From Piscicola geometra (lineage: Eukaryota > Annelida > Clitellata > Hirudinida > Piscicolidae): a stretch of DNA of 64,000 bases. Under the pieces are notes generated by a model that did not search any database, had not been told where the DNA came from, and saw nothing but the letters and a program-made list of their open reading frames with translations. The translations under genes were made by a program, and so were the position numbers. The stretch lies in NCBI GenBank assembly GCA_943735955.1, contig OX030960.1, positions 62,001 to 126,000 on the forward strand. Direction: 5' to 3'. Below are positions 1 through 18,100 of the stretch, one piece after another. Positions within the stretch are counted from its first letter, which is position 1, and every line of letters begins with the position of its first letter.

Positions 1-3000
1 CAGACACGACCACACCACCACAGACACGACCACACTACCACAGACACGACCACACCACCACAGACACGACCACACCACCACAGACACGACCACACCATCA
101 CAGACACGACCACACCACCACAGACACGACAACACCACCACAGACCCGACCACACCACCACAGACACGACCACATTACCACAGACACGACCACACCACCT
201 CAGACACGACCACACCACCACAGACACGACCACACCACCACAGACACGACCACACCACCACAGACACGACCACACCACCACAGACACGACCACACCACCA
301 CAGACACGACCACACTACCACAGACACGACCACACCACCACAGACACGACCACACCACCACAGACATGACCACACCACCACAGACACGACCACACCTCCA
401 CAGACACGACCACACCACCTCAGACACGACCACACCACCACAGACACCACCACACCACCACAGACACCACCACACCACCACAGACACCACCACACCACCA
501 CAGACACCACCACACCACCACAGACACGACCACACCACCACAGACACGACCACACCACCACAGACACGACCACACCACCACAGACACGACCACACCACCA
601 CAGACACGACCACACCACCACAGACACGACCACACCACCACAGACACGATCACACCACCACAGACACGACCACACCACCACAGACACGACCACACCACCA
701 CAGATACAACCACACCACCACAGACACGACCACACCACCACAGACACGACCACACCACCACAGACACGACCACACCACCACAGACACGACCACACCACCT
801 CAGACACGACCACACCACTACAGACACGACCACACCACCACAGACACGACCATACCACCAGACACGACCACACCACCACAGACACGATCACACCACCACA
901 GACACGACCACACCACCACAGACACAACCACACCACCACAGACACGACCACACCAACACAGACACGACCACACCACCTCAGACACGACCACACCACCACA
1001 GACGCGACTACACCACCACAGACATGACCACACCACCACAGACACAACCACACCATCTCAGACACGACCACACCACCACAGACACGACTACAGACACGAC
1101 CACACCACCACAGACACGACCACACCACCACAGACACGACCACACCACCACAGACACGACCACACCACCACAGACACGACCACACCACCACAGACACGAC
1201 CACACTACCACAGACACGACCACACCACCACAGACACGACCACACCACCACAGACACGACCACACCATCACAGACACGACCACACCACCACAGACACGAC
1301 AACACCACCACAGACCCGACCACACCACCACAGACACGACCACATTACCACAGACACGACCACACCACCTCAGACACGACCACACCACCACAGACACGAC
1401 CACACCACCACAGACACGACCACACCACCACAGACACGACCACACCACCACAGACACGACCACACCACCACAGACACGACCACACTACCACAGACACGAC
1501 CACACCACCACAGACACGACCACACCACCACAGACATGACCACACCACCACAGACACGACCACACCTCCACAGACACGACCACACCACCTCAGACACGAC
1601 CACACCACCACAGACACGACCACACCACCACAGACACCACCACACCACCACAGACACGACCACACCACCTCAGACACGACCACACCACCACAGACACGAC
1701 AACACCACCACAGACACGACCACACCACCACAGACACGACCACACCACCACAGACACGACCACACCACCACAGACACGACCACACCACCACAGACACGAC
1801 CACACCACCTCAGACACGACCACACCACCACAGACACGATCACACCACCACAGACACGACCACACCACCACAGACACAACCACACCACCACAGACACGAC
1901 CACACCAACACAGACACGACCACACCACCTCAGACACGACCACACCACCACAGACGCGACTACACCACCACAGACATGACCACACCACCACAGACACAAC
2001 CACACCATCTCAGACACGACCACACCACCACAGACACGACTACAGACACGACCACACCACCACAGACACGACCACACCACCACAGACACGACCACACCAC
2101 CACAGACACGACCACACCACCACAGACACGACCACACCACCACAGACACGACCACACTACCACAGACACGACCACACCACCACAGACACGACCACACCAC
2201 CACAGACACGACCACACCATCACAGACACGACCACACCACCACAGACACGACAACACCACCACAGACCCGACCACACCACCACAGACACGACCACATTAC
2301 CACAGACACGACCACACCACCTCAGACACGACCACACCACCACAGACACGACCACACCACCACAGACACGACCACACCACCACAGACACGACCACACCAC
2401 CACAGACACGACCACACCACCACAGACACGACCACACTACCACAGACACGACCACACCACCACAGACACGACCACACCACCACAGACATGACCACACCAC
2501 CACAGACACGACCACACCTCCACAGACACGACCACACCACCTCAGACACGACCACACCACCACAGACACCACCACACCACCACAGACACCACCACACCAC
2601 CACAGACACCACCACACCACCACAGACACCACCACACCACCACAGACACGACCACACCACCACAGACACGACCACACCACCACAGACACGACCACACCAC
2701 CACAGACACGACCACACCACCACAGACACGACCACACCACCACAGACACGACCACACCACCACAGACACGATCACACCACCACAGACACGACCACACCAC
2801 CACAGACACGACCACACCACCACAGATACAACCACACCACCACAGACACGACCACACCACCACAGACACGACCACACCACCACAGACACGACCACACCAC
2901 CACAGACACGACCACACCACCTCAGACACGACCACACCACTACAGACACGACCACACCACCACAGACACGACCATACCACCAGACACGACCACACCACCA

Positions 3001-3020
3001 CAGACACGATCACACCACCA
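1..3020. repeat. Higher-order duplication, 2,122-bp and 952-bp shifts
   Basis: The order of variant units from 1 to about 900 recurs from 2,123 to about 3,020, a shift of 2,122 bp. The stretch at about 880-1,608 recurs at about 1,832-2,560, a shift of 952 bp; it includes the 12-bp short unit at about 1,081-1,092 and the CATGAC unit near 1,021. The copies therefore come from duplicated blocks and not from single-unit slippage. Ends are approximate because they were read by eye. Confidence 0.8.
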
Positions 3021-4853
3021 CAGACACGACCACACCACCACAGACACGACCACACCACCACAGACACGACCACACCACCACAGACACGACCACACCACCT
3101 CAGACACGACCACACCACCACAGACACGACAACACCACCACAGACACGACCACACCACCACAGACACGACTACACCACCACAGACACGACCACACCACCA
3201 CAGACGCGACCACACCACCACAGACACGACCACACCACCTCAGACACGACCACACCACCACAGACGCGACCACACCACCACAGACACGACCACACCACCT
3301 CAGACACGACCACACCACCACAGACACGACCACACCACCACAGACACGACCACACTACCACAGACACGACCACACCACCACAGACACGACCACACCACCA
3401 CAGACACGACCACACCATCACAGACACGACCACACCATCACAGACACGACCACACCACCACAGACACGACAACACCACCACAGACCCGACCACACCACCA
3501 CAGACACGACCACATTACCACAGACACGACCACACCACCTCAGACACGACCACACCACCACAGACACGATCACACTACCACAGACACGACAACACCACCA
3601 CAGACCCGACCACACCACCACAGACACGACCACATAACCACAGACACGACCACACCACCTCAGACACGACCACACCACCACAGACACGACCACACCACCA
3701 CAGACACGACCACACCACCACAGACACGACCACCTCACCACAGACACGACCACACCACCACAGACACGACCACACTACCACAGACACGACCACACCACCA
3801 CAGACACGACCACACCACCACAGACATGACCACACCACCACAGACACGACCACACCTCCACAGACACGACCACACCACCTCAGACACGACCACACCACCA
3901 CAGACACCACCACACCACCACAGACACGACCACACCACCACAGACACGACCACACCACCACAGACACGACCACACCACCACAGACACGACCACACCACCT
4001 CAGACACGACCACACCACCACAGACGCGACCACACCACCACAGACACGACCACACCACCTCAGACACGACCACACCACCACAGACACGACCACACCACCA
4101 CAGACACGACCACATAACCACAGACACGACCACACCACCACAGACACGACCACATTACTACAGACACGACCACACCACCACAGACACGACCACACCACCA
4201 CAGACACGACCACACTACTACAGACACGACCACACCACTTCAGACACGACCACACCACCACAGACACGACCACACCACCACAGACACGACCACACCACCT
4301 CAGACACGACCACACCATCACAGACACGACCACACCACCACAGACACGACCACACCACTACAGACACGACCACAGACACGACCACACAACCACAGACACG
4401 ACCACACTACCTCAGACACGACCACACCACCACAGACACGACCACACCACCACAGACACGACCACACCACCACAGACACAACCACACCACCACAAACACG
4501 ACCACAGACACGACCACACCACCACAGACACGACCACACCACCTCAGACACGACCACACCACCACAGACACGACCACACCACCACAGACACGACCACACC
4601 ACCACAGACACGACCACACCACCACAGACACGACCAGACCACCACAGACACGACCACACCACCACAGACACGACCACACTACCACAGACACGACCACACC
4701 ACCACAGACACGACCACACCACCACAGACACGACCACACCCCCACAGACACGACCACACCATTACAGACACGACTACACCACCACAGACACGACCACACC
4801 ACCACAGACACGACCACACCACCTCAGACACGACCACACCACCACAGGCACGA

Positions 4854-7067
4854 CTACAGACACGACCACACTACCACAGACACGACCACACCACCACAGA
4901 CACGACCACACCACCACAGACACGACCACACCACCACAGACACGACCACACCATTACAGACACGACCACACCACCACAGACACGACCACACCACCACAGA
5001 CACGACCACACCATCACAGACACGACCACACCACCACAGACACGACAACACCACCACAGACCCGACCACACCACCACAGACACGACCACACCACCACAGA
5101 CACGACCACACCACCACAGACACGACCACACCACCACAGACACGACCACACTACCTCAGACACGACCACACCACCACAGACACGACCACACCACCACAGA
5201 CACGACCACACCACCACAGACACGACCACACCACCACAGACACGATCACACCACCACAGACACGACCACAGACACAACCACACTACCACAGACACAACCA
5301 CACCACCACAGACACGACCACACCACCACAGACACGATCACACCACCACAGACACGACCACACCACCACAGACACGACCACACCACCACAGATACAACCA
5401 CACCACCACAGACACGACCACACCACCACAGACACGACCACACCACCACAGACACGACCACACCACCACAGACACGACCACACCACCTCAGACACGACCA
5501 CACCACTACAGACACGACCACACCACCACAGACACGACCATACCACCAGACACGACCACACCACCACAGACACGATCACACCACCACAGACACGACCACA
5601 CCACCACAGACACAACCACACCACCACAGACACGACCACACCACCACAGACACGACCACACCCCCTCAGACACGACCACACCACCACAGACGCGACTACA
5701 CCACCACAGACATGACCACACCACCACAGACACGACCACACCACCTCAGACACGACCACACCACCACAGACACGTCTACAGACACGACCACACCACCACA
5801 GAGACGACCACACCACCACAGACACGACCACACCACCACAGACACGACCACACCACCACAGACACGACCACACCACCACAGACACGACCACACCACCACA
5901 GACACGACCACACCACCACAGACACGACCACACCACCACAGACATGACCACACCATCACAGACACGACCACACCACCACAGACACGACAACACCACCACA
6001 GACCCGACCACACCACCACAGACACGACCACACCACCACAGACACGACCACACCATTACAGACACGACCACACCACCACAGACACGACCACACCACCACA
6101 GACACGACCACACCATCACAGACACGACCACACCACCACAGACACGACAACACCACCACAGACCCGACCACACCACCACAGACACGACCACACCACCACA
6201 GACACGACCACACCACCACAGACACGACCACACCACCACAGACACGACCACACTACCTCAGACACGACCACACCACCACAGACACGACCACACCACCACA
6301 GACACGACCACACCACCACAGACACGACCACACCACCACAGACACGATCACACCACCACAGACACGACCACAGACACAACCACACTACCACAGACACAAC
6401 CACACCACCACAGACACGACCACACCACCACAGACACGATCACACCACCACAGACACGACCACACCACCACAGACACGACCACACCACCACAGATACAAC
6501 CACACCACCACAGACACGACCACACCACCACAGACACGACCACACCACCACAGACACGACCACACCACCACAGACACGACCACACCACCTCAGACACGAC
6601 CACACCACTACAGACACGACCACACCACCACAGACACGACCATACCACCAGACACGACCACACCACCACAGACACGATCACACCACCACAGACACGACCA
6701 CACCACCACAGACACAACCACACCACCACAGACACGACCACACCACCACAGACACGACCACACCCCCTCAGACACGACCACACCACCACAGACGCGACTA
6801 CACCACCACAGACATGACCACACCACCACAGACACGACCACACCACCTCAGACACGACCACACCACCACAGACACGTCTACAGACACGACCACACCACCA
6901 CAGAGACGACCACACCACCACAGACACGACCACACCACCACAGACACGACCACACCACCACAGACACGACCACACCACCACAGACACGACCACACCACCA
7001 CAGACACGACCACACCACCACAGACACGACCACACCACCACAGACATGACCACACCATCACAGACAC
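4854..7067. repeat. Tandem higher-order duplication, 1,102-bp unit
   Basis: The block at about 4,854-5,965 is followed directly by a near-copy at about 5,956-7,067. Both carry the same series of rare variants: an 18-bp short unit, CACCCCCT, CAGACGCGACTA, CAGACATGAC, CACGTCTACAGACACG and CAGAGACG. Further related copies follow near 7,834-9,800 (spacings of about 889 and 969 bp) and near 10,351-12,240, now also carrying the 19-bp CAGACAGATCAC unit. This shows stepwise amplification of a marked block. Confidence 0.8.
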
Positions 7068-10000
7068 GACCACACCACCACAGACACGACAACACCACCA
7101 CAGACCCGACCACACCACCACAGACACGACCACATTACCACAGACACGACCACACCACCTCAGACACGACCACACCACCACAGACACGACCACACCACTA
7201 CAGACACGACCACACCACCACAGACACGACCACACCACCACAGACACGACCACACTACCACAGACACGACCACACCACTTCAGACACGACCACACCACCA
7301 CAGACACGACCACACCACCACAGACACGACCACACCACCTCAGACACGACCACACCACCACAGACACGACCACACCACCACAGACACGACCACACCACTA
7401 CAGACACGACCACAGACACGGCCACACAACCACAGACACGACCACACTACCTCAGACACGACCACACCACCACAGACACGACCACACCACCACAGACACG
7501 ACCACACCACCACAGACACAACCACACCACCACAAACACGACCACAGACACGACCACACCACCACAGACACGACCACACCACCTCAGACACGACCACACC
7601 ACCACAGACACGACCACACCACCACAGACACGACCACACCACCACAGACACGACCACACCACCACAGACACGACCACACCACCACAGACACGACCACACC
7701 ACCACAGACACGACCACACCACCACAGACACGACCACACCATTACAGACACGACTACACCACCACAGACACGACCACACCACCACAGACACGACCACACC
7801 ACCTCAGACACGACCACACCACCACAGGCACGACTACAGACACGACCACACTACCACAGACACGACCACACCACCACAGACACGACCACACCACCACAGA
7901 CACGACCACACCACCACAGACACGACCACACCATTACAGACACGACCACACCACCACAGACACGACCACACCACCACAGACACGACCACACCATCACAGA
8001 CACGACCACACCACCACAGACACGACAACACCACCACAGACCCGACCACACCACCACAGACACGACCACACCACCACAGATACGACCACACCACCACAGA
8101 CACGACCACACCACCACAGACACGACCACACTACCTCAGACACGACCACACCACCACAGACACGACCACACCACCACAGACACGACCACACCACCACAGA
8201 CACGACCACACCACCACAGACACGATCACACCACCACAGACACGACCACACCACCACAGACACAACCACACTACCACAGACACAACCACACCACCACAGA
8301 CACGACCACACCACCACAGACAGATCACACCACCACAGACACGACCACACCACCACAGACACGACCACACCACCACAGATACAACCACACCACCACAGAC
8401 ACGACCACACCACCACAGACACGACCACACCACCACAGACACGACCACACCACCACAGACACGACCACACCACCTCAGACACGACCACACCACTACAGAC
8501 ACGACCACACCACCACAGACACGACCATACCACCAGACACGACCACACCACCACAGACACGATCACACCACCACAGACACGACCACACCACCACAGACAC
8601 AACCACACCACCACAGACACGACCACACCACCACAGACACGACCACACCCCCTCAGACACGACCACACCACCACAGACGCGACTACACCACCACAGACAT
8701 GACCACACCACCACAGACACGACCACACCACCTCAGACACGACCACACCACCACAGACACGTCTACAGACACGACCACACCACCACAGAGACGACCACAC
8801 CACCACAGACACGACCACACCACCACAGACACGACCACACCACCACAGACACGACCACACCACCACAGACACGACCACACCACCACAGACACGACCACAC
8901 CACCACAGACACGACCACACCACTACAGACATGACCACACCATCACAGACACGACCACACCACCACAGATACGACCACACCACCACAGACACGACCACAC
9001 CACCACAGACACGACCACACTACCTCAGACACGACCACACCACCACAGACACGACCACACCACCACAGACACGACCACACCACCACAGACACGACCACAC
9101 CACCACAGACACGATCACACCACCACAGACACGACCACACCACCACAGACACAACCACACTACCACAGACACAACCACACCACCACAGACACGACCACAC
9201 CACCACAGACAGATCACACCACCACAGACACGACCACACCACCACAGACACGACCACACCACCACAGATACAACCACACCACCACAGACACGACCACACC
9301 ACCACAGACACGACCACACCACCACAGACACGACCACACCACCACAGACACGACCACACCACCTCAGACACGACCACACCACTACAGACACGACCACACC
9401 ACCACAGACACGACCATACCACCAGACACGACCACACCACCACAGACACGATCACACCACCACAGACACGACCACACCACCACAGACACAACCACACCAC
9501 CACAGACACGACCACACCACCACAGACACGACCACACCCCCTCAGACACGACCACACCACCACAGACGCGACTACACCACCACAGACATGACCACACCAC
9601 CACAGACACGACCACACCACCTCAGACACGACCACACCACCACAGACACGTCTACAGACACGACCACACCACCACAGAGACGACCACACCACCACAGACA
9701 CGACCACACCACCACAGACACGACCACACCACCACAGACACGACCACACCACCACAGACACGACCACACCACCACAGACACGACCACACCACCACAGACA
9801 CGACCACACCACTACAGACATGACCACACCATCACAGACACGACCACACCACCACAGACACGACAACACCACCACAGACCCGACAACACCACCACAGACC
9901 CGACCACACCACCACAGACACGACCACACCACCACAGATACGACCACACCACCACAGACACGACCACACCACCACAGACACGACCACACTACCTCAGACA

Positions 10001-13000
10001 CGACCACACCACCACAGACACGACCACACCACCACAGACACGACCACACCACCACAGACACGACCACACCACCACAGACACGATCACACCACCACAGACA
10101 CGACCACACCACCACAGACACAACCACACTACCACAGACACAACCACACCACCACAGACACGACCACACCACCACAGACAGATCACACCACCACAGACAC
10201 GACCACACCACCACAGACACGACCACACCACCACAGATACAACCACACCACCACAGACACGACCACACCACCACAGACACGACCACACCACCACAGACAC
10301 GACCACACCACCACAGACACGACCACACCACCTCAGACACGACCACACCACTACAGACACGACCACACCACCACAGACACGACCATACCACCAGACACGA
10401 CCACACCACCACAGACACGATCACACCACCACAGACACGACCACACCACCACAGACACAACCACACCACCACAGACACGACCACACCACCACAGACACGA
10501 CCACACCCCCTCAGACACGACCACACCACCACAGACGCGACTACACCACCACAGACATGACCACACCACCACAGACACGACCACACCACCTCAGACACGA
10601 CCACACCACCACAGACACGTCTACAGACACGACCACACCACCACAGAGACGACCACACCACCACAGACACGACCACACCACCACAGACACGACCACACCA
10701 CCACAGACACGACCACACCACCACAGACACGACCACACCACCACAGACACGACCACACCACCACAGACACGACCACACCACTACAGACATGACCACACCA
10801 TCACAGACACGACCACACCACCACAGACACGACAACACCACCACAGACCCGACCACACCACCACAGACACGACCACATTACCACAGACACGACCACACCA
10901 CCACAGACACGACCACACCACCACAGACAGATCACACCACCACAGACACGACCACACCACCACAGACACGACCACACCACCACAGATACAACCACACCAC
11001 CACAGACACGACCACACCACCACAGACACGACCACACCACCACAGACACGACCACACCACCACAGACACGACCACACCACCTCAGACACTACCACACCAC
11101 TACAGACACGACCACACCACCACAGACACGACCACACCACCACAGACACGACCACACCACCTCAGACACGACCACACCACTACAGACACGACCACACCAC
11201 CACAGACACGACCACACCACCACAAACACGACCACAGACACGACCACACCACCTCAGACACGACCACACCACTACAGACACGACCACACCACCACAGGCA
11301 CGACTACAGACACGACCACACTACCACAGACACGACCACACCACCACAGACACGACCACACCACCACAGACACGACCACACCACCACAGACACGACCACA
11401 CCATTACAGACACGACCACACCACCACAGACACGACCACACCACCACAGACACGACCACACCATCACAGACACGACCACACCACCACAGACACGACAACA
11501 CCACCACAGACCCGACCACACCACCACAGACACGACCACACCACCACAGATACGACCACACCACCACAGACACGACCACACCACCACAGACACGACCACA
11601 CTACCTCAGACACGACCACACCACCACAGACACGACCACACCACCACAGACACGACCACACCACCACAGACACGACCACACCACCACAGACACGATCACA
11701 CCACCACAGACACGACCACACCACCACAGACACAACCACACTACCACAGACACAACCACACCACCACAGACACGACCACACCACCACAGACAGATCACAC
11801 CACCACAGACACGACCACACCACTACAGACACGACCACACCACCACAGATACAACCACACCACCACAGACACGACCACACCACCACAGACACGACCACAC
11901 CACCACAGACACGACCACACCACCACAGACACGACCACACCACCTCAGACACGACCACACCACTACAGACACGACCACACCACCACAGACACGACCATAC
12001 CACCAGACACGACCACACCACCACAGACACGATCACACCACCACAGACACGACCACACCACCACAGACACAACCACACCACCACAGACACGACCACACCA
12101 CCACAGACACGACCACACCCCCTCAGACACGACCACACCACCACAGACGCGACTACACCACCACAGACATGACCACACCACCACAGACACGACCACACCA
12201 CCTCAGACACGACCACACCACCACAGACACGTCTACAGACACGACCACACCACCACAGAGACGACCATACCACCACAGACACGACCACACCACCACAGAC
12301 ACGACCACACCACCACAGACACGACCACACCACCACAGACACGACCACACCACCACAGACACGACCACACCACCACAGACACGACCACACCACCACAGAC
12401 ATGACCACACCATCACAGACACGACCACACCACCACAGACACGACAACACCACCACAGACCCGACCACACCACCACAGACACGACCACATTACCACAGAC
12501 ACGACCACACCACCACAGACACGACCACACCACCACAGACAGATCACACCACCACAGACACGACCACACCACCACAGACACGACCACACCACCACAGATA
12601 CAACCACACCACCACAGACACGACCACACCACCACAGACACGACCACACCACCACAGACACGACCACACCACCACAGACACGACCACACCACCTCAGACA
12701 CGACCACACCACTACAGACACGACCACACCACCACAGACACGACCACACCACCACAGACACGACCACACCACCTCAGACACGACCACACCACTACAGACA
12801 CGACCACACCACCACAGACACGACCACACCACCACAAACACGACCACAGACACGACCACACCACCACAGACACGACCACACCACCTCAGACACGACCACA
12901 CCACTACAGACACGACCACACCACCACAGACACGACCACACCACCACAAACACGACCACAGACACGACCACACCACCACAGACACGACCACACCACCTCA

Positions 13001-15174
13001 GACACGACCACACCACCACAGACACGACCACACCACCACAGACACGACCACACCACCACAGACACGACCACACCACCACAGACACGACCACACCACCACA
13101 GACACGACCACACCACCACAGACACGACCACACTACCACAGACACGACCACACCACCACAGACACGATCACACCACCACAGACACGACCACACCACCACA
13201 GACACGACCACACCATTACAGACACGACTACACCACCACAGACACGACCACACCACCACAGACACGACCACACCACCTCAGACACGACCACACCACCACA
13301 GGCACGACTACAGACACGACCACACTACCACAGACACGACCACACCACCACAGACACGACCACACCACCACAGACACGACCACACCACCACAGACACGAC
13401 CACACCATTACAGACACGACCACACCACCACAGACACGACCACACCACCACAGACACGACCACACCATCACAGACACGACCACACCACCACAGACACGAC
13501 AACACCACCACAGACCCGACCACACCACCACAGACACGACCACACCACCACAGATACGACCACACCACCACAGACACGACCACACCACCACAGACACGAC
13601 CACACTACCTCAGACACGACCACACCACCACAGACACGACAACACCACCACAGACACGACCACACCACCACAGACACGACCACACCACCACAGACACGAC
13701 CACACCACCACAGACACGACCACACCACCTCAGACACGACCACACCACCACAAACACGACCACAGACACGACCACACCACCACAGACACGACCACACCAC
13801 CTCAGACACGACCACACCACCACAGACACGACCACACCACCACAGACACGACCACACCACCACAGACACGACCACACCACCACAGACACGACCACACCAC
13901 CACAGACACGACCACACCACCACAGACACGACCACACTACCACAGACACGACCACACCACCACAGACACGATCACACCACCACAGACACGACCACACCAC
14001 CACAGACACGACCACACCATTACAGACACGAATACACCACCACAGACACGACCACACCACCACAGACACGACCACACCACCTCAGACACGACCACACCAC
14101 CACAGGCACGACTACAGACACGACCACACTACCACAGACACGACCACACCACCACAGACACGACCACACCACCACAGACACGACCACACCACCACAGACA
14201 CGACCACACCATTACAGACACGACCACACCACCACAGACACGACCACACCACCACAGACACGACCACACCATCACAGACACGACCACACCACCACAGACA
14301 CGACAACACCACCACAGACCCGACCACACCACCACAGACACGACCACACCACCACAGATACGACCACACCACCACAGACACGACCACACCACCACAGACA
14401 CGACCACACTACCTCAGACACGACCACACCACCACAGACACGACCACACCACCACAGACACGACCACACCACCACAGACACGACCACACCACCACAGACA
14501 CGATCACACCACCACAGACACAACCACACTACCACAGACACAACCACACCACCACAGACACGACCACACCACCACAGACAGATCACACCACCACAGACAC
14601 GACCACACCACCACAGACACGACCACACCACCACAGATACAACCACACCACCACAGACACGACCACACCATTACAGACACGACCACACCACCACAGACAC
14701 GACCACACCACCACAGACACGACCACACCATCACAGACACGACCACACCACCACAGACACGACAACACCACCACAGACCCGACCACACCACCACAGACAC
14801 GACCACACCACCACAGATACGACCACACCACCACAGACACGACCACACCACCACAGACACGACCACACTACCTCAGACACGACCACACCACCACAGACAC
14901 GACAACACCACCACAGACACGACCACACCACCACAGACACGACCACACCACCACAGACACGACCACACCACCACAGACACGACCACACCACCTCAGACAC
15001 GACCACACCACCACAAACACGACCACAGACACGACCACACCACCACAGACACGACCACACCACCTCAGACACGACCACACCACCACAGACACGACCACAC
15101 CACCACAGACACGACCACACCACCACAGACACGACCACACCACCACAGACACGACCACACCACCACAGACACGA

Positions 15175-18100
15175 TCACACCACCACAGACACAACCACAC
15201 TACCACAGACACAACCACACCACCACAGACACGACCACACCACCACAGACAGATCACACCACCACAGACACGACCACACCACCACAGACACGACCACACC
15301 ACCACAGATACAACCACACCACCACAGACACGACCACACCATTACAGACACGACCACACCACCACAGACACGACCACACCACCACAGACACGACCACACC
15401 ATCACAGACACGACCACACCACCACAGACACGACAACACCACCACAGACCCGACCACACCACCACAGACACGACCACACCACCACAGATACGACCACACC
15501 ACCACAGACACGACCACACCACCACAGACACGACCACACTACCTCAGACACGACCACACCACCACAGACACGACAACACCACCACAGACACGACCACACC
15601 ACCACAGACACGACCACACCACCACAGACACGACCACACCACCACAGACACGACCACACCACCTCAGACACGACCACACCACCACAAACACGACCACAGA
15701 CACGACCACACCACCACAGACACGACCACACCACCTCAGACACGACCACACCACCACAGACACGACCACACCACCACAGACACGACCACACCACCACAGA
15801 CACGACCACACCACCACAGACACGACCACACCACCACAGACACGACCACACCACCACAGACACGACCACACCACCACAGACACGACCACACTACCACAGA
15901 CACGACCACACCACCACAGACACGATCACACCACCACAGACACGACCACACCACCACAGACACGACCACACCATTACAGACACGAATACACCACCACAGA
16001 CACGACCACACCACCACAGACACGACCACACCACCTCAGACACGACCACACCACCACAGGCACGACTACAGACACGACCACACTACCACAGACACGACCA
16101 CACCACCACAGACACGACCACACCACCACAGACACGACCACACCACCACAGACACGACCACACCATTACAGACACGACCACACCACCACAGACACGACCA
16201 CACCACCACAGACACGACCACACCACCACAGACACGACCACACCACCACAGACACGACCACACCACCTCAGACACGACCACACCACCACAAACACGACCA
16301 CAGACACGACCACACCACCACAGACACGACCACACCACCTCAGACACGACCACACCACCACAGACACGACCACACCACCACAGACACGACCACACCACCA
16401 CAGACACGACCACACCACCACAGACACGACCACACCACCACAGACACGATCACACCACCACAGACACAACCACACTACCACAGACACAACCACACCACCA
16501 CAGACACGACCACACCACCACAGACAGATCACACCACCACAGACACGACCACACCACCACAGACACGACCACACCACCACAGATACAACCACACCACCAC
16601 AGACACGACCACACCATTACAGACACGACCACACCACCACAGACACGACCACACCACCACAGACACGACCACACCATCACAGACACGACCACACCACCAC
16701 AGACACGACAACACCACCACAGACCCGACCACACCACCACAGACACGACCACACCACCACAGATACGACCACACCACCACAGACACGACCACACCACCAC
16801 AGACACGACCACACTACCTCAGACACGACCACACCACCACAGACACGACAACACCACCACAGACACGACCACACCACCACAGACACGACCACACCACCAC
16901 AGACACGACCACACCACCACAGACACGACCACACCACCTCAGACACGACCACACCACCACAAACACGACCACAGACACGACCACACCACCACAGACACGA
17001 CCACACCACCTCAGACACGACCACACCACCACAGACACGACCACACCACCACAGACACGACCACACCACCACAGACACGACCACACCACCACAGACACGA
17101 CCACACCACCACAGACACGACCACACCACCACAGACACGACCACACCACCACAGACACGACCACACTACCACAGACACGACCACACCACCACAGACACGA
17201 TCACACCACCACAGACACGACCACACCACCACAGACACGACCACACCATTACAGACACGAATACACCACCACAGACACGACCACACCACCACAGACACGA
17301 CCACACCACCTCAGACACGACCACACCACCACAGGCACGACTACAGACACGACCACACTACCACAGACACGACCACACCACCACAGACACGACCACACCA
17401 CCACAGACACGACCACACCACCACAGACACGACCACACCATTACAGACACGACCACACCACCACAGACACGACCACACCACCACAGACACGACCACACCA
17501 TCACAGACACGACCACACCACCACAGACACGACAACACCACCACAGACCCGACCACACCACCACAGACACGACCACACCACCACAGATACGACCACACCA
17601 CCACAGACACGACCACACCACCACAGACACGACCACACTACCTCAGACACGACCACACCACCACAGACACGACCACACCACCACAGACACGACCACACCA
17701 CCACAGACACGACCACACCACCACAGACACGATCACACCACCACAGACACAACCACACTACCACAGACACAACCACACCACCACAGACACGACCACACCA
17801 CCACAGACAGATCACACCACCACAGACACGACCACACCACCACAGACACGACCACACCACCACAGACACGATCACACCACCACAGACACAACCACACTAC
17901 CACAGACACAACCACACCACCACAGACACGACCACACCACCACAGACAGATCACACCACCACAGACACGACCACACCACCACAGACACGACCACACCACC
18001 ACAGATACAACCACACCACCACAGACACGACCACACCATTACAGACACGACCACACCACCACAGACACGACCACACCACCACAGACACGACCACACCATC

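Noticed and set aside
175..1323. - strand frames rich in Val, Trp, Cys and Gly throughout the 20-bp array
   Set aside because: They are the complement of the same repeat and occur dozens of times with the same 20-residue period; they are not proteins.
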